Shown one piece after another: positions 10,701-18,400 of a stretch of DNA of 64,000 bases (position 1 is the stretch's first letter; every line of letters begins with the position of its first letter). The stretch lies in assembly GCF_000027165.1 (NCBI RefSeq), contig NC_013853.1:1550001-1614000 (forward strand), in the 5' to 3' direction. Below the pieces are notes generated by a model that was not told the origin of the DNA, did not search any database, and saw only the letters and a program-made list of their open reading frames with translations. The DNA is from Streptococcus mitis B6 (GTDB lineage: Bacteria; Bacillota; Bacilli; Lactobacillales; Streptococcaceae). The translations under genes and the position numbers were made by a program.

Positions 10701-11864
10701 TGTATTTTTAATCTTACTTTGAACTTGTGTTTCAACGTTGCTATTTTTTTGTTCAGCTAATTTTGGTGTTGTAATGTGGTTCCCATTTTCCGCAACATGG
10801 ACTTTATCACGATAACTAAGGGTTACATCACGATAAATCCCACTACCAGAATACCAACGACTACTTGGTTGCTTATTGGTCACTTGAACAGTAATGGAAT
10901 TTTCACTGCCATCCTTGTTCAAAAATTCTGTAATATCATAAGAAAAATGATTGTAACCACTTGGATAATGTCCTACAAATTTACCATTTACATAAACCTT
11001 AGAATCCATGTAAACACCATCAAAATTGATACGAACATCTTTGTTTTTGTCTGCTTCATTCAGTGTAAAAATCTTACGATACCAAGCTGTTCCACCATTT
11101 AACTGTCCACCTTCGTTACGAGCAGGAGACTTGTGATCGAAGTCAAAATAAATACTCCAATCGTGTGGAAGATTCAATTTAGACCAATCATGAACATCCA
11201 CATCTTTTTTTGAAAAATCTCCTTGGGCGTTTAGTTTAAAGTACCAATCTTTATTGAAGTCTTGTTTTCGATCTGATAATAGCTGCTTCTCTTTTTCAAC
11301 ATCCGCTTTACTTGACTCTTTAGAAAGCGCTTGCGTTTTTTCAGAAGAAGATTTGATATCTGTAGTCTGTTTTACCTGATCCTTTTCTGAAGTTTTTTTA
11401 GCATCATCTCTTACTTCTGTTCCAGCTGTTACTGCAGATTCAACAGGCTTTGGATTTGCCTCTTCAGATTTCTGTTTGTCCTCAGCTTTGTTTCCTTCTT
11501 CTACTTTATTTGGAGTTTCCACTTTAGGACTAGCCAATTCATGACTACCATCGTTAGCAGGTCTAGTAGTTTCTGTATCCTTAGTCACTTTATCTTCTGC
11601 CAATTCAGATTTTGGCTTTACAAACTCACGTCCACCATTCTCATCAGCCTTTGCGATAGCAGCTGCCACATCATCAGGAAGCTTATCTAAAGGTTGGGCT
11701 TGATGAACCGTTGTTTCTTCTGTTTGAGTATTGGATGAAGCCGCCTCCTCAGCTTGTACAGCTGAAATACCAAATATACTAGCCCCAATCATCACAGATG
11801 CCACACCTATAGCAAATTTACGAATGCTATAATGACAACGTTTGTCGAAAAGTCTTTTGTTCAT
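4701..11864 (-). CDS. bgaA: Cell-wall GH2 beta-galactosidase, BgaA type
   Basis: Exo-beta-galactosidase that removes terminal beta-galactose from host N- and O-glycans at the cell surface, and an adhesin in pneumococcus. The chosen start gives 2387 residues: an upstream in-frame ATG overlaps the GAGG ribosome site of the second ATG (MNKRLF). Visible parts are a YSIRK signal (12-16, cleavage about 38), a charged linker, GH2 sugar-binding and Ig-like domains (about 200-480), a TIM barrel (about 480-810) with acid/base Glu612 in SLGNEVEE and nucleophile Glu692 in IYGSETSS, and bacterial Ig-like modules. Two galactose-binding CBM71-like regions follow (about 1525-1700 and 1870-2055), then a G5 domain (about 2150-2215), EVPEFKGG repeats and LPETG at 2354-2358. 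It is somewhat longer than pneumococcal BgaA (about 2233). A cre site in the leader indicates catabolite repression. Confidence 0.92.
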   Translation of the reverse strand: MNKRLFDKRCHYSIRKFAIGVASVMIGASIFGISAVQAEEAASSNTQTEETTVHQAQPLDKLPDDVAAAIAKADENGGREFVKPKSELAEDKVTKDTETTRPANDGSHELASPKVETPNKVEEGNKAEDKQKSEEANPKPVESAVTAGTEVRDDAKKTSEKDQVKQTTDIKSSSEKTQALSKESSKADVEKEKQLLSDRKQDFNKDWYFKLNAQGDFSKKDVDVHDWSKLNLPHDWSIYFDFDHKSPARNEGGQLNGGTAWYRKIFTLNEADKNKDVRINFDGVYMDSKVYVNGKFVGHYPSGYNHFSYDITEFLNKDGSENSITVQVTNKQPSSRWYSGSGIYRDVTLSYRDKVHVAENGNHITTPKLAEQKNSNVETQVQSKIKNTDKTAANVFVEQQIFTKEGKAVSELVRSATKSLAENETAQFNQNIFVNQPTLWTTKSYHPQLYVLKTKVYKEGQLVDVTEDTFGYRYFNWTAKEGFSLNGERMKFHGVSIHHDNGALGAEENYKATYRKLKLLKDMGVNSIRTTHNPASPQLLDAAASLGLLVQEEAFDTWYGGKKTYDYGRFFDQDATHPEAKKGEKWSDFDLRTMVERDKNNPSIVMWSLGNEVEEANGSPHSIETAKRLKAVIKAIDTERYVTMGENKFSRASTGDFLKVAEIMDAVGMNYGERNYDAVRRAHPDWLIYGSETSSATRTRDSYYNPARILGHDNSPNRHYEQSDYGNDRVGWGRTATESWTFDRDHAGYAGQFIWTGIDYIGEPTPWHNQDNTPVKSSYFGIIDTAGLPKNDFYLYRSEWYSAKEKPTVRILPHWNWTDETLRDRKMLVDGKVPVRTFSNAANVELFLNGESLGKKEFTKKRTEDGRPYHEGAKPSELYLEWLVKYQPGTLTAIARDENGNEIARDSVTTAGEPARVRLTKEEHVITADGKDLSYIHYEIVDGEGNVVPTANNLVHFNLHGQGQIVGVDNGEQASRERYKAQADGTWQRRAFNGKGVVIVKSTEKEGKFTLYADSAGLTSDSATVATVSGKKENRHFIAYAPVKATTDVSTTPELPRTVTAIYSDGSVEEKDVTWKVPSDLLTSAGEKKVFGNVEGLEAKAEALVKVVALDKWLPKVATVPVGTTAADLDKTVTAVLSDGSLIDTDVVSWTLKDPAALNKEGGRTEATGKLVDDDREVTATFIASSKETTSSITGLTVGDKTLENFESGKTYYRVSLPYTATIPSVGAQTTGYQVTVQQASADNGYQASVFLSDQKGDLVQTYLIQFVKEAPALTRLEVSVEGKEKATEDQVLPYHVIGHYEDGSQTEFAASDVHLEAKSADGGHLEVNGQNLLLYTKGRVTLTPRIDNQTEKTKSVATELVIKENKVEKKIVKLHPVSISTDINQQPNLPSQVGAEFDKGLPRKVAVTWDKVAEKELGHYHSFTLKGHVEGTDIEAQATVTVEGLQVAEEISLTLPKGETVQLPASVRAYHSNGTTIYKDVVWDQVPANFSQTEGVYEINGHLVGSNLTTKAHVRVSSQVVAGNNISKQWTGSQLPAAIVSNTGGDDSANALNDLTVSRTPTDAKNRWTTWRTNTDNDWASILFGNSGDLTKRFVDNLSVDFYTDGAIGLPKEYVIEYYVGQEVPDLPNDVNNAQRDSNHPFNNAANWKEVEHLKAPGQLSAGKTNHFTFDKVETYAVRMRMKKADGTAGIGLTELTVLGNKVVSSTSSEISIKVDGKDLEHFNPSKTDYYIPQSSKEITATASNNGLVTVVPATSEKGATRLILKAEDGTVLKEYRIFRDDEKESTQPAAAENSAKTLNVGDQLQLPAEVTVYYPSQAGWVKANLAVQWDAIPEHATEQEGSFEVTGHVIGTNLTTKIQVTVVAKGNQVLSENPSNNEMDSKAFASATNDTQAASHDRIFYINDGKYNEDGRWTNWSRTPKNQETSVGLVFKKDGKIASQSIGKVAIQFFKDSGTDAPEKMVLERYIGPAFTEPSTISRYEENADHPFNKAENWASIPYKASGELVAGKPIEFNFEPVQTTAIRARMTRKATTNGLAVVEFTAYSAGKGAEVETPSATISIDGKALENFDPNVTDYTLTAISSQPKVTATTSGHGVVTVVNPGNTNLPTLVRLVSKDGNLVKEYRLHFKTAFQTTPTEGVKNLIAETPSLEIEKTPLPFKEVIRENPELAQGQRRVVSEGQAGEKVDYIQVSGATRTLVHTEQRKAQDRIIEVGVKPSISNSKGEEPAPVNEVPEFKGGVNFVEASVNEVPEFKGGANFVEGAVNDISEYKGQQSTVGNQVAPVDEKPDFKDGVNPGVPQDSKLPEDKAAPETVGNQEVPVRAKTEHPVQNIANNQTAERKASAVKGDQNSLPETGERESDTAIFLAGVSLALSAALLATKRKED

Positions 11865-11893
11865 TAAAATCCTCATTTCTTTTTCTTGACGCT

Positions 11894-11909
11894 AAGTAAG
11901 CGTTTACTT
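11894..11909 (-). promoter_or_regulatory. cre site (CcpA operator) of bgaA
   Basis: The near-perfect palindrome AAGTAAACGCTTACTT (minus strand) matches the Gram-positive cre consensus. It lies about 30 bp upstream of the start codon, inside the transcribed leader, where CcpA would block transcription. Matching sites precede both other giant enzymes. Confidence 0.75.
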
Positions 11910-12021
11910 TTTAGAAAAAATAACCTCCTTCAGAATACACAACTAAGCATCAAGTTTGTTTTTTTTGTATATATTGAATATATCAAAATGAACAAAAAAT
12001 TGCAATCTTTTTTGTGATTTT

Positions 12022-12029
12022 AATATAAC
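12022..12029 (-). promoter_or_regulatory. Extended -10 promoter of bgaA
   Basis: The minus strand reads TGTTATATT, an extended -10, within a TTGTTATATTAAAA block that also occurs upstream of the GH101 gene at about 30964. The -35 is weak. The transcript would have a leader of about 150 nt carrying the cre site and an orphan AAGGAGG that has no start codon behind it. Confidence 0.45.
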
Positions 12030-12098
12030 AAAAAAGAGGGAGTAAGTATCCTATAACGAGAACCTTAACAATTGGTAAAGAATCTAGTCCGAAACTAT

Positions 12099-13510
12099 GG
12101 CTCTATAATATTTGTAGTGGGTAAATCCCCTATAGATATTATGGAGCCTATTTTGTTGTAGAAAAAAAGTCCCATAAGATCTATAATGAAAAGTGACCAA
12201 ACAACTCATTAGAAAGATTCATATGGAACAATTACATTTTATCACAAAACTACTAGACATTAAAGACCCTAATATCCAAATTATGGATGTTGTTAATATG
12301 GATACCCACAAAGAAATCATTGCTAAACTAGATTGTGAGGCCCCACCTTGTCCTGATTGCGGAAGCCAAATGAAGAAATATGACTTTCAAAAACCGTCTA
12401 AGATCCCTTACCTCGAAACAACTGGTATGCCTACTAGAATTCTCCTTAAAAAACGCCGTTTTAAGTGCTATCAGTGCTCAAAAATGATGGTTGCTGAGAC
12501 TCCTCTAGTAAAGAAAAATCATCAAATCCCTCGTATCATCAACCTAAAAATTGCTCAGAAGCTGATTGAAAAAACTTCTATGACCGATATTGCTCATCAG
12601 CTTGGCATTTCAACTTCAACTGTCATTCGCAAGCTCAATGACTTCCGTTTTAAGTATGATTTTTCTCATCTTCCAGAGATTATATCTTGGGATGAGTACT
12701 CCTTTACAAAGGGAAAGATGAGTTTCATTGCACAAGATTTTGAAAAGCTCAATATCATCACTGTTCTTGAGGGCAGAACACAAGCTATCATCCGGAATCA
12801 CTTCCTTCGCTACGATAGAGCCGTTCGTTGTCAGGTGAAAATCATTACTATGGATATGTTTAGTCCTTATTATGACTTGGCTAAACAGCTTTTTCCGTGT
12901 GCTAAAATCGTTCTAGATCGTTTCCATATTATCCAACATCTTAGCCGTGCTATGAGTCGTGTGCGTGTCCAAATCATGAATCAGTTTCATCGAAAATCCC
13001 ATGAATATAAGGCTATCAAACGCTACTGGAAACTCATCCAACAAGATAGTCAGAAACTCAGCTATAGACGTTTTTATCGCCCTACTTTTCGCATGCACTT
13101 GACGAATAAAGAAATTCTAGACAAGCTTTTGAGCTATTCAGAAGACTTGAAACACCACTACCATCTCTATCAACTTTTGCTTTTTCACTTTCAGAACAAG
13201 GAGTCTGAGAAATTCTTTGGACTCATTGAGAACAATCTGAAGCTAGTTCATCCTCTTTTTCAGACTGTTTTTAAAACCTTTCTAAAGGACAAAGAGAAAA
13301 TTGTCAACGCCCTTCAACTACCCTATTCCAACGCCAAATTGGAAGCGACTAATAATCTCATCAAACTTATCAAACGAAAGGCCTTTGGATTTCGGAACTT
13401 TGAAAACTTCAAAAAACGGATTTTTATCGCTCTGAACATCAAAAAAGGAAGGATAAATTTTGTCCTTTCTCAATCTTAGCTGACTTCAACCCACTACAGT
13501 TGACAAACAT
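12099..13510 (+). mobile_element. IS1167-like insertion sequence (ISL3 family)
   Basis: One transposase gene is flanked by partially matching ends. The left end begins GGCTCTATAATATTTGTAGT; the right end on the complement carries TTTGTCAACTGTAGTGGGTT. The two share TGTAGTGGGT, but the outer bases of the right end are missing or altered where IS110 sequence begins. A hairpin (GGCTCTATAATAT against ATATTATGGAGCC, 12099-12149) sits at the left end. Boundaries are approximate. Confidence 0.75.
12223..13479 (+). CDS. ISL3-family transposase (IS1167-like)
   Basis: DDE transposase of 418 residues from the ATG (MEQLHFITKLL); a GTG 30 bp upstream is in frame but less likely. It has an N-terminal C4 zinc finger (CPDC and CYQC), an HTH (MTDIAHQLGISTSTVIRKL), and a DDE core with SWDEYSF, IITMDMFSPY and the LEATNNLIKLIKR motif near the C-terminus. 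It is full length without a frameshift, so transposition activity is plausible. I recognise it as close to pneumococcal IS1167 transposase. Confidence 0.9.
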   Translation: MEQLHFITKLLDIKDPNIQIMDVVNMDTHKEIIAKLDCEAPPCPDCGSQMKKYDFQKPSKIPYLETTGMPTRILLKKRRFKCYQCSKMMVAETPLVKKNHQIPRIINLKIAQKLIEKTSMTDIAHQLGISTSTVIRKLNDFRFKYDFSHLPEIISWDEYSFTKGKMSFIAQDFEKLNIITVLEGRTQAIIRNHFLRYDRAVRCQVKIITMDMFSPYYDLAKQLFPCAKIVLDRFHIIQHLSRAMSRVRVQIMNQFHRKSHEYKAIKRYWKLIQQDSQKLSYRRFYRPTFRMHLTNKEILDKLLSYSEDLKHHYHLYQLLLFHFQNKESEKFFGLIENNLKLVHPLFQTVFKTFLKDKEKIVNALQLPYSNAKLEATNNLIKLIKRKAFGFRNFENFKKRIFIALNIKKGRINFVLSQS

Positions 13511-13518
13511 ACTAAGAT

Positions 13519-13650
13519 TAGTAGTGAAGAAATCTCCGACGGGAGAGAGTACTCACTACTTTTTCTTTATGTTAAAGTAGTGGTGTCTTGTAAAGTCGTA
13601 GGGCTCTATGGCGCTAGACGTCGCTTGACAAACTGGCAAGACACCTTGTT
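13519..13650 (+). ncRNA. Candidate IS110 bridge RNA
   Basis: The non-coding stretch between the IS1167-like end and the transposase is rich in hairpins. AGTAGTGA (13520-13527) pairs with TCACTACT (13553-13560) around an inner TCTCC/GGAGA stem. CACTACTTT (13554-13562) alternatively pairs with AAAGTAGTG (13574-13582). GGTGTCTTG (13582-13590) pairs with CAAGACACC (13637-13645) around a 46-nt loop. IS110-group elements are known to encode bridge RNAs in this position, with loops that recognise target and donor DNA. Loop assignment was not possible here. Confidence 0.5.
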
Positions 13651-13750
13651 TTAGGTGGAGTTTGATCAAAGTATGTGGGACGCTAAACGTCGCGTATTGA
13701 AAATAAAATCACTAAAACATGGAATTATTCAAGACAAAAGAGGTAATGTC

Positions 13751-14953
13751 ATGCGTGCAGTATTTGGAATTGATGTAAGTAAAACAAGTTCTGAGGTGGC
13801 AATTTTAGTCAACGGTGAGAAGGTTCACGGCTACACCATACTCAATGATGCCATTGGATTCAATCGCCTGTTAGGGGACTTGAAAACTGTTCATAACCCT
13901 GAGATTATATTTGAGGCCACAGGCGTCTATTCTCGACGTCTTCAGGCCTTTCTTGAGGAATGTGGTTACGCTTATACACGGCTAAATCCACTGGAAGCTA
14001 AGAAGCAATTGGACAGTCTGCGAGTTCGTAAAACAGATAAAATTGACGCTGAAAAGTTGGCTAAATCTCAGCTTGTGCACAATCGTAAACCAACTTACGT
14101 GCAGGAAGAAGTTTATCAACACCTACGTGATTTAAGCCGTTTCTATCAAAATATGACTGAAGATCTTGTTAGAACTAAAAACCGTCTACACAAGGTTCTA
14201 CAAGTCACCTTTCCTGAATTGGAAAATCTCTTATCCACACCAACTGGAGAGCAATATTGGAACTTAGTGATGGCTTTTCCATGTAAAGAGTTCGTATTAA
14301 GCCTATCTCAAAGTGACTTGTATGAGATTATCCGTCAATCTACCTCCAAACGCATCTCTGAAAAGCGTATTGCTTACCTGACTGATAAACTTATAAAACT
14401 CGCTAAACAATCTTTTTGTGCGGTCAAGAAAACCTCTCCAATGCTTGAAGAGGTTCGTTACTATGCTCAAGAATTGCTTCGCCTTTCTGAACGCAGACAA
14501 GTTGTCTTAAACGACATGGTAGCTCTAGCTCAGCCTTTACCAGAGTATGACATCTTACGGTCAATTCCTGGCATCGCAGAAACCACAGCGACATCTCTCA
14601 TTGGCGAATTGGGAGATATTCGTCGATTTCACTCTGCCAATCAAATCAACGCTTTTATTGGCATTGATCTGAGACACTATGAATCTGGGAACTTTCTCGC
14701 TAAGGAACACATCACTAAGCGAGGTAATCCCTATGCCAGAAAAATTTTGTTCAAGTGCATTCACAACATCGCTTCAGCTAGTCATACCAATCCCTGCCAT
14801 ATCGCTGACTTTTATGAGAAACGAAAAAGACAATCGACAATAGCTTCAACTAAGCCACATACGATTGCCTCTATACATCGTCTCATTCGAACAATGTATT
14901 ATCTCATTATGCATAACAAACTTTACGATTATTCTTTGACCCAAAATCGATAA
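13751..14953 (+). CDS. IS110-family DEDD transposase
   Basis: Recombinase of 400 residues, the normal family length. The ATG at 13751 is chosen because AGAGG lies 8 nt upstream and translation begins MRAVFGIDVSK, the first RuvC-like DEDD motif; an upstream in-frame start would add 32 unrelated residues. Further DEDD residues are in IFEATG and KTDKIDAEKLA. The C-terminal Transposase_20 domain contains LRSIPGIAETTATSLIGELG and NAFIGIDLRHYESG. It is intact and works with an element-encoded guide RNA in characterised relatives. Confidence 0.9.
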   Translation: MRAVFGIDVSKTSSEVAILVNGEKVHGYTILNDAIGFNRLLGDLKTVHNPEIIFEATGVYSRRLQAFLEECGYAYTRLNPLEAKKQLDSLRVRKTDKIDAEKLAKSQLVHNRKPTYVQEEVYQHLRDLSRFYQNMTEDLVRTKNRLHKVLQVTFPELENLLSTPTGEQYWNLVMAFPCKEFVLSLSQSDLYEIIRQSTSKRISEKRIAYLTDKLIKLAKQSFCAVKKTSPMLEEVRYYAQELLRLSERRQVVLNDMVALAQPLPEYDILRSIPGIAETTATSLIGELGDIRRFHSANQINAFIGIDLRHYESGNFLAKEHITKRGNPYARKILFKCIHNIASASHTNPCHIADFYEKRKRQSTIASTKPHTIASIHRLIRTMYYLIMHNKLYDYSLTQNR

Positions 14954-15049
14954 GGCTGTCTATGCTGTATTATTGTAACACCTTGTTTTAAAAAATACCA
15001 GATGAGGTGTTTTTTAGCATGCCCTTTTATAGATCAAAAAGTGTTAAAA

Positions 15050-15084
15050 ATAAGACAGTAACCTCAGAATAGCTACTGTCTTAT
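15050..15084 (+). terminator. Terminator downstream of IS110 transposase
   Basis: The perfect 11-bp stem ATAAGACAGTA / TACTGTCTTAT with a 13-nt loop is followed by CTCTTTTTTT. Confidence 0.75.
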
Positions 15085-15139
15085 CTCTTTTTTTAATTAA
15101 AGCATTGATTGACTTGACAAATGGTAGAAAAGAGCCTCA

Positions 15140-15201
15140 AAAACCACACAGTGTTGCTTTCAGCTTGATGATCCTCAATACTGAAATCACTGTGTGGTTT
15201 T
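15140..15201. terminator. Perfect 14-bp hairpin downstream of the GH20/GH84 gene
   Basis: AAAACCACACAGTG (15140-15153) pairs perfectly with CACTGTGTGGTTTT (15188-15201) across a 34-nt loop. On the minus strand it ends in TTTTTG and lies about 205 bp after the GH20/GH84 stop, so it may terminate that transcript. The long loop also resembles a small repeat element. Confidence 0.45.
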
Positions 15202-15254
15202 ATTGTGACATTAATGTTTATCCGGGATCATTGAATAACTCTTTTTCGAATTCT

Positions 15255-15410
15255 TATACTCAATAAAAATCAAAGAGCAAACTAGGAAACCAGCCGCAGG
15301 TTGCTCAAAACACTGTTTTGAGGTTGTAGATAAGACTGACAAAGTCAGAAATACATATCTACGGTAAGGCGACATTGACGCGGTTTGAAAAGATTTTCGA
15401 AGAGTATTAA
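15255..15410 (+). repeat. BOX element 1 (boxA-boxB-boxC)
   Basis: It has boxA (TATACTCAATAAAAATCAAA...), one boxB with the AAAACACTGTTTTGAGG palindrome, and boxC ending TTCGAAGAGTATTA. The last boxC bases form the stop codon of the GH20/GH84 gene on the minus strand. Confidence 0.9.
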
Positions 15411-18400
15411 TCCTTTTTCCCTTTTTTGACAAACACGGCAGAGAGAACTAGTCCAAGACCACCTAATAAGGCTAAAGTAGCTGATTCTTCTCCACCTGTT
15501 GCTGGAAGTTGATCTTTAACTTTAGAAATTGATGTTTGTGGTTGTTCTTGTTTTTGTGCTTGATCTGTTTTCACTGATGCATTTGCAAATTCATCGGACT
15601 TTTCAACAGTAGTTTCAACATCACTATTGCCACTGCTCATCTTATCTCCATCGACTTTATCAACAGAATCTTTCAAGTTTTCCTCTGTTGGAGTGGCTTG
15701 ATGACTTGCTGTTCCTTCATATTCTGATACTTCATGGACAGCTGCTTCAGTGCCATTTACGCCACCCTTGAAGTCTGGGACTTCTACTACTGGTGCTGGA
15801 AGCCTGTCTGCTTTTTCAATAGCTTCAGTATACTCGGGAACTTCATGGGTAGCTGCCTCAACTGCATTAACACCACCTTTAAATTCTAGTGCTTCTACTA
15901 CTGGTGCTGCTTCATCACCTGCTGTGCCAATAGCTTCAGTGTACTCTGCAACTTCATGAACAGCTGCTTCGACACCATTTACGCCATCAGTAAATTCTGG
16001 AACTTCTACTACTGGTGCTGGTTCATCCCCCTTACTTGTAGTTAAAGCTGGTTTCTCTGGTTCTTCCGGAAGCTCTTGGTGGAAGGTTGTCATTTCGTAG
16101 AACTCTGGTTTGCCACCTTCCCAAACGAGTTTGACATCCAACAATGGCGCTTTTTCTCTCACTGCAAATGTTTGGAAGCTTGAGGTAATTGCCCCTAGAT
16201 CTGTCCAAGTATCTTTTTTATCTTCTTTAAGAGTACGAGCAAGCACACGCGCAGTCACTCCTTGAGGAATACTTGAGACAAGTCGAATATGGTTAGCGTC
16301 TGTTGGTTCTGACAAGTGGTAAACAAGCTCACCTTGTTCTTTCTCAGCCTTGTAGCTTGTCAAGACTTTACCATCTACGAGGTTCGTGTAAAGGTTGCCT
16401 TGGCTTTCACCGCTGTTTCCTTGAACAGTTGGGTCATTGATTGGTTTTACGAATTCGCCATCATTGATCACCAACTCAGTGAAGCCTACAAAACGAGCAT
16501 CATAGTCTGCTGTAAATAGAACACGGAGATAGTTGGCTTTAACTGGACTTGCAAGTTCACCCTCGATGTAGCGGTTTCCTGGCATCTTAGAATCATGTGT
16601 CCAGCCATCTGTCAAGGAATCATCACGTGTTTCATTAGCAAGGCCGTCACCAACTGTCACAACATCTGTCCAAGTCTTGCCATCTTGACTGACTTGAATC
16701 TTACCATCACGGAGATAGTTTTGAGTGCCGTCTTGGATGTAAGCTCTAATCTTCTTAATATCACGTTCGCTACCAAGTTTCAAGGTGATATGACCGTCTT
16801 TACGAGCATAGTCTGAAAACTCTACAAAGTTATTGTAAACACCATCAAACAATTGATCCAAGTTCTTGATCTTACGAACGTCATTTCGACCGTATGTTGG
16901 GTGGATTCCCATTGATGTAGAATCAAGTGTTGTTGGTTGAACTTCTTTTGTCTGAACGAGTAGTGATGTCGCTGTCACTGCTTGTTCTTGATCAGTCTTA
17001 TTAACCAGACGAACATAACGTACCAAGGACTTATCTGTCACTTGATTAGCTGGATACCATTCTTGGGCATTTGGAGAGTATTCCAAATTGAGGGATGGAT
17101 TTTCTGTACCAACTGCTTGAATGCTTTCAGCTTGGTGCAGACGATCAAGTTTCATACCCAAGTAGCTATGAGCTGGAAGCTTAGTTCCGCTTGGAATTTG
17201 AAGGTCATAACGGCCTAGGCTGTCATAAACTGGAGTTGACTTCAAGCTTTCAACGTTTGTATCAGTCAATTCGCTATTGCCTGCACGTGTTTCAACTGAG
17301 AAGTCAGCGATACGCCACCATAGGTTGATGTTCTTAGTATTGCGAACACGGACGTAGCGAGCTGAAATCGGAGTTTCGATTTCTTTTGTTTGTTCACCAG
17401 TCAAGCGATCCAACTCTTGCCATGAGCTACCATCTGCAGAATATTCAAGAACACCTTCCGCCAATTTATCTCCTGATCCTTGAATCAGACGAACCTTGGT
17501 CACAGGTTTGACTTCACCCAAGTCAAGTTGTACCCAACCATTGACTGGAGTTGTGTCTGTTCTATCAGCATTTGCAAGCATGGCTTCAGTATTATCATGT
17601 CCGTCTGTAATTTGACCAACTGTTGTGTTGTACTTGTACATAAGATTTGGACTGATCGTCACAGTAGCTGCCTGTTTAGCACGAGTAACTTCAACAGGGC
17701 GGTTAACAGCAATTTCTCTTACTGCAAACCAAGTATTATCACGATCTGAAGTTGCAATCATGCGAACTGCTTTTGCATTGATATTGAGATTTTCAAATTT
17801 AAGCAGAGGCTCATTACCAGTGTAGCTTGGTTCTGAAAGGGTTACCCACTCATCATTTTCATTGAGATACTCAACCTTAGCATTGTTAAAGGTATCACGA
17901 GGATTTGCTTGAGTTCCCATTGCAAATGTCAAGTTTTGAACTGGAACAGCTTTGTTAAATTTCAAGCCAATGTAGTCACCAGTTTGGATACTGTTTGGTG
18001 ATTTGATAAGGGCATGTGTTCCTAGATCTCCGTCAGTCACTTCAGCAAGTCCACCTTCCACACCTGTACGGTTAGTGATAAAGGTGCTAATGACTTGGTC
18101 AGGGTGCAAGGCTTTTTGAACTTCTGTTGCAAGGATTTCACGGAGTCCAAGCAAGAATGGACGGATATGTTGAACACCCAACTCAGCTCTCTCATCATGG
18201 TCTACATAATGGAAGGTATGAGTTTGTGATTGTTCGTAAAGTTTCAAGCCCTTGTAATAGCTATCCCAAAGTTTTGCAGAGTCATTCGTAGCAATAGCTT
18301 CTGTACCATCAAGAAGTGCACTCAAGGCGTCCATTTGGTCAATGGTATTATCCAACCAGTAGTGGATTTGAGCACGCATCTTTTCATCACCAGATGCTTT

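Larger units (their letters stand above)
13511..15093 (+). mobile_element. IS110-family insertion sequence
   Basis: It comprises a DEDD transposase gene, a structured non-coding segment upstream (13519-13650) and a terminator downstream. The 13-mer ACACCTTGTTTTA occurs at both 13641-13653 and 14978-14990 and may reflect donor-end sequences. Elements of this family lack classical terminal inverted repeats, so the exact ends cannot be fixed from one copy. It sits directly against the right end of the IS1167-like element. Confidence 0.7.
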
